Origin: Syntrophaceae bacterium UBA7520
GTDB lineage: Bacteria > Desulfobacterota > Syntrophia > Syntrophales > Smithellaceae
DNA: 42,016 bases
Assembly: GCA_002478265.1 (NCBI GenBank)
Contig: DLNC01000038.1
Coordinates: 1-42,016, forward strand
Direction of reading: 5' to 3'
Below the pieces are notes generated by a model. That model searched no databases. It was given only the letters and a program-made list of their open reading frames with translations, and was not told the origin of the DNA. Positions 41,980 to 42,016 of this stretch are shown here, piece after piece. The position numbers were made by a program, and so were the translations under genes. Within the stretch, counting starts at the first letter, position 1. Each line of letters opens with the position of its first letter.

Positions 41980-42016
41980 GAAAAAATAATTTTCTGTAAG
42001 CAGCAAATGATTTGTC

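Noticed and set aside
1..42016. Mobile elements, CRISPR arrays, tRNA genes or toxin-antitoxin pairs
   Set aside because: No transposase, integrase, regularly spaced repeats, tRNA cloverleaf or toxin-antitoxin pair was seen by eye in any intergenic region.

Overview
The window reads as chromosomal backbone from an anaerobic, Gram-negative bacterium, most like Desulfobacterota class Syntrophia (Smithella/Syntrophus relatives). Four things point there: (i) the gene order M23 peptidase-secA-argJ-rpsB-tsf-pyrH-frr-uppS-cdsA-dxr-rseP; (ii) LPS-export genes lptF/lptG and a heptosyltransferase-type GT9, which require an outer membrane; (iii) a citrate synthase-like enzyme of the HMGL/isopropylmalate synthase family (Re-citrate synthase type, known from Syntrophus and clostridia); (iv) moderately AT-leaning sequence with TTG/GTG starts. 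The taxonomic call is inference; no rRNA is present. Coding density is very high. No gap between genes exceeds 300 bases, and I saw no tRNA, rRNA, insertion sequence, prophage or CRISPR array.

Layout. 47-3106 (minus): a PilS/PilR-like two-component pair. 3231-10762 (plus): full-length ComEC DNA-uptake channel, HisRS, AspRS, and a large HMGL enzyme with a C-terminal Cache sensor domain. 10759-27699 (minus): a housekeeping block, in transcription order M23 peptidase, secA, argJ, rpsB, tsf, pyrH, frr, uppS, cdsA, dxr, rseP, tsaB, a DUF362 ferredoxin-like protein, glutaminyl cyclotransferase, adk and a UvrD/PcrA helicase. 27934-30961 (plus): L,D-transpeptidase lipoprotein, VanX-type D-Ala-D-Ala dipeptidase, a DAACS symporter lacking the acidic-substrate arginine, and a small Cys-rich protein. 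30998-36578: envelope glycan genes, two ArnT/PMT-like GT39 proteins, two PAP2 phosphatases and a GT9 enzyme. 36754-39004 (plus): lptF-lptG. 39005-40429 (minus): ahcY. 40610-41845 (minus): panC-panD behind a leader RNA.

How the genes fit together. The minus-strand block couples translation (S2, EF-Ts, RRF), nucleotide supply (UMP kinase, Adk), isoprenoid/undecaprenyl supply (Dxr, UppS), phospholipid synthesis (CdsA), secretion (SecA) and regulated proteolysis (RseP). The flanking plus-strand genes deal with peptidoglycan stem peptides and surface glycans, which use the same undecaprenyl carrier.

The most interesting signals are: the Cache-domain fusion on the putative Re-citrate synthase; two leader regions (before secA and before panC) in which an intrinsic terminator ends only 9-17 bases before the start codon, with folding potential upstream; and a possible D-Ala-D-Ala salvage operon whose transporter sequence predicts a neutral rather than acidic amino-acid substrate. 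None amounts to a clearly new defence or mobile system.
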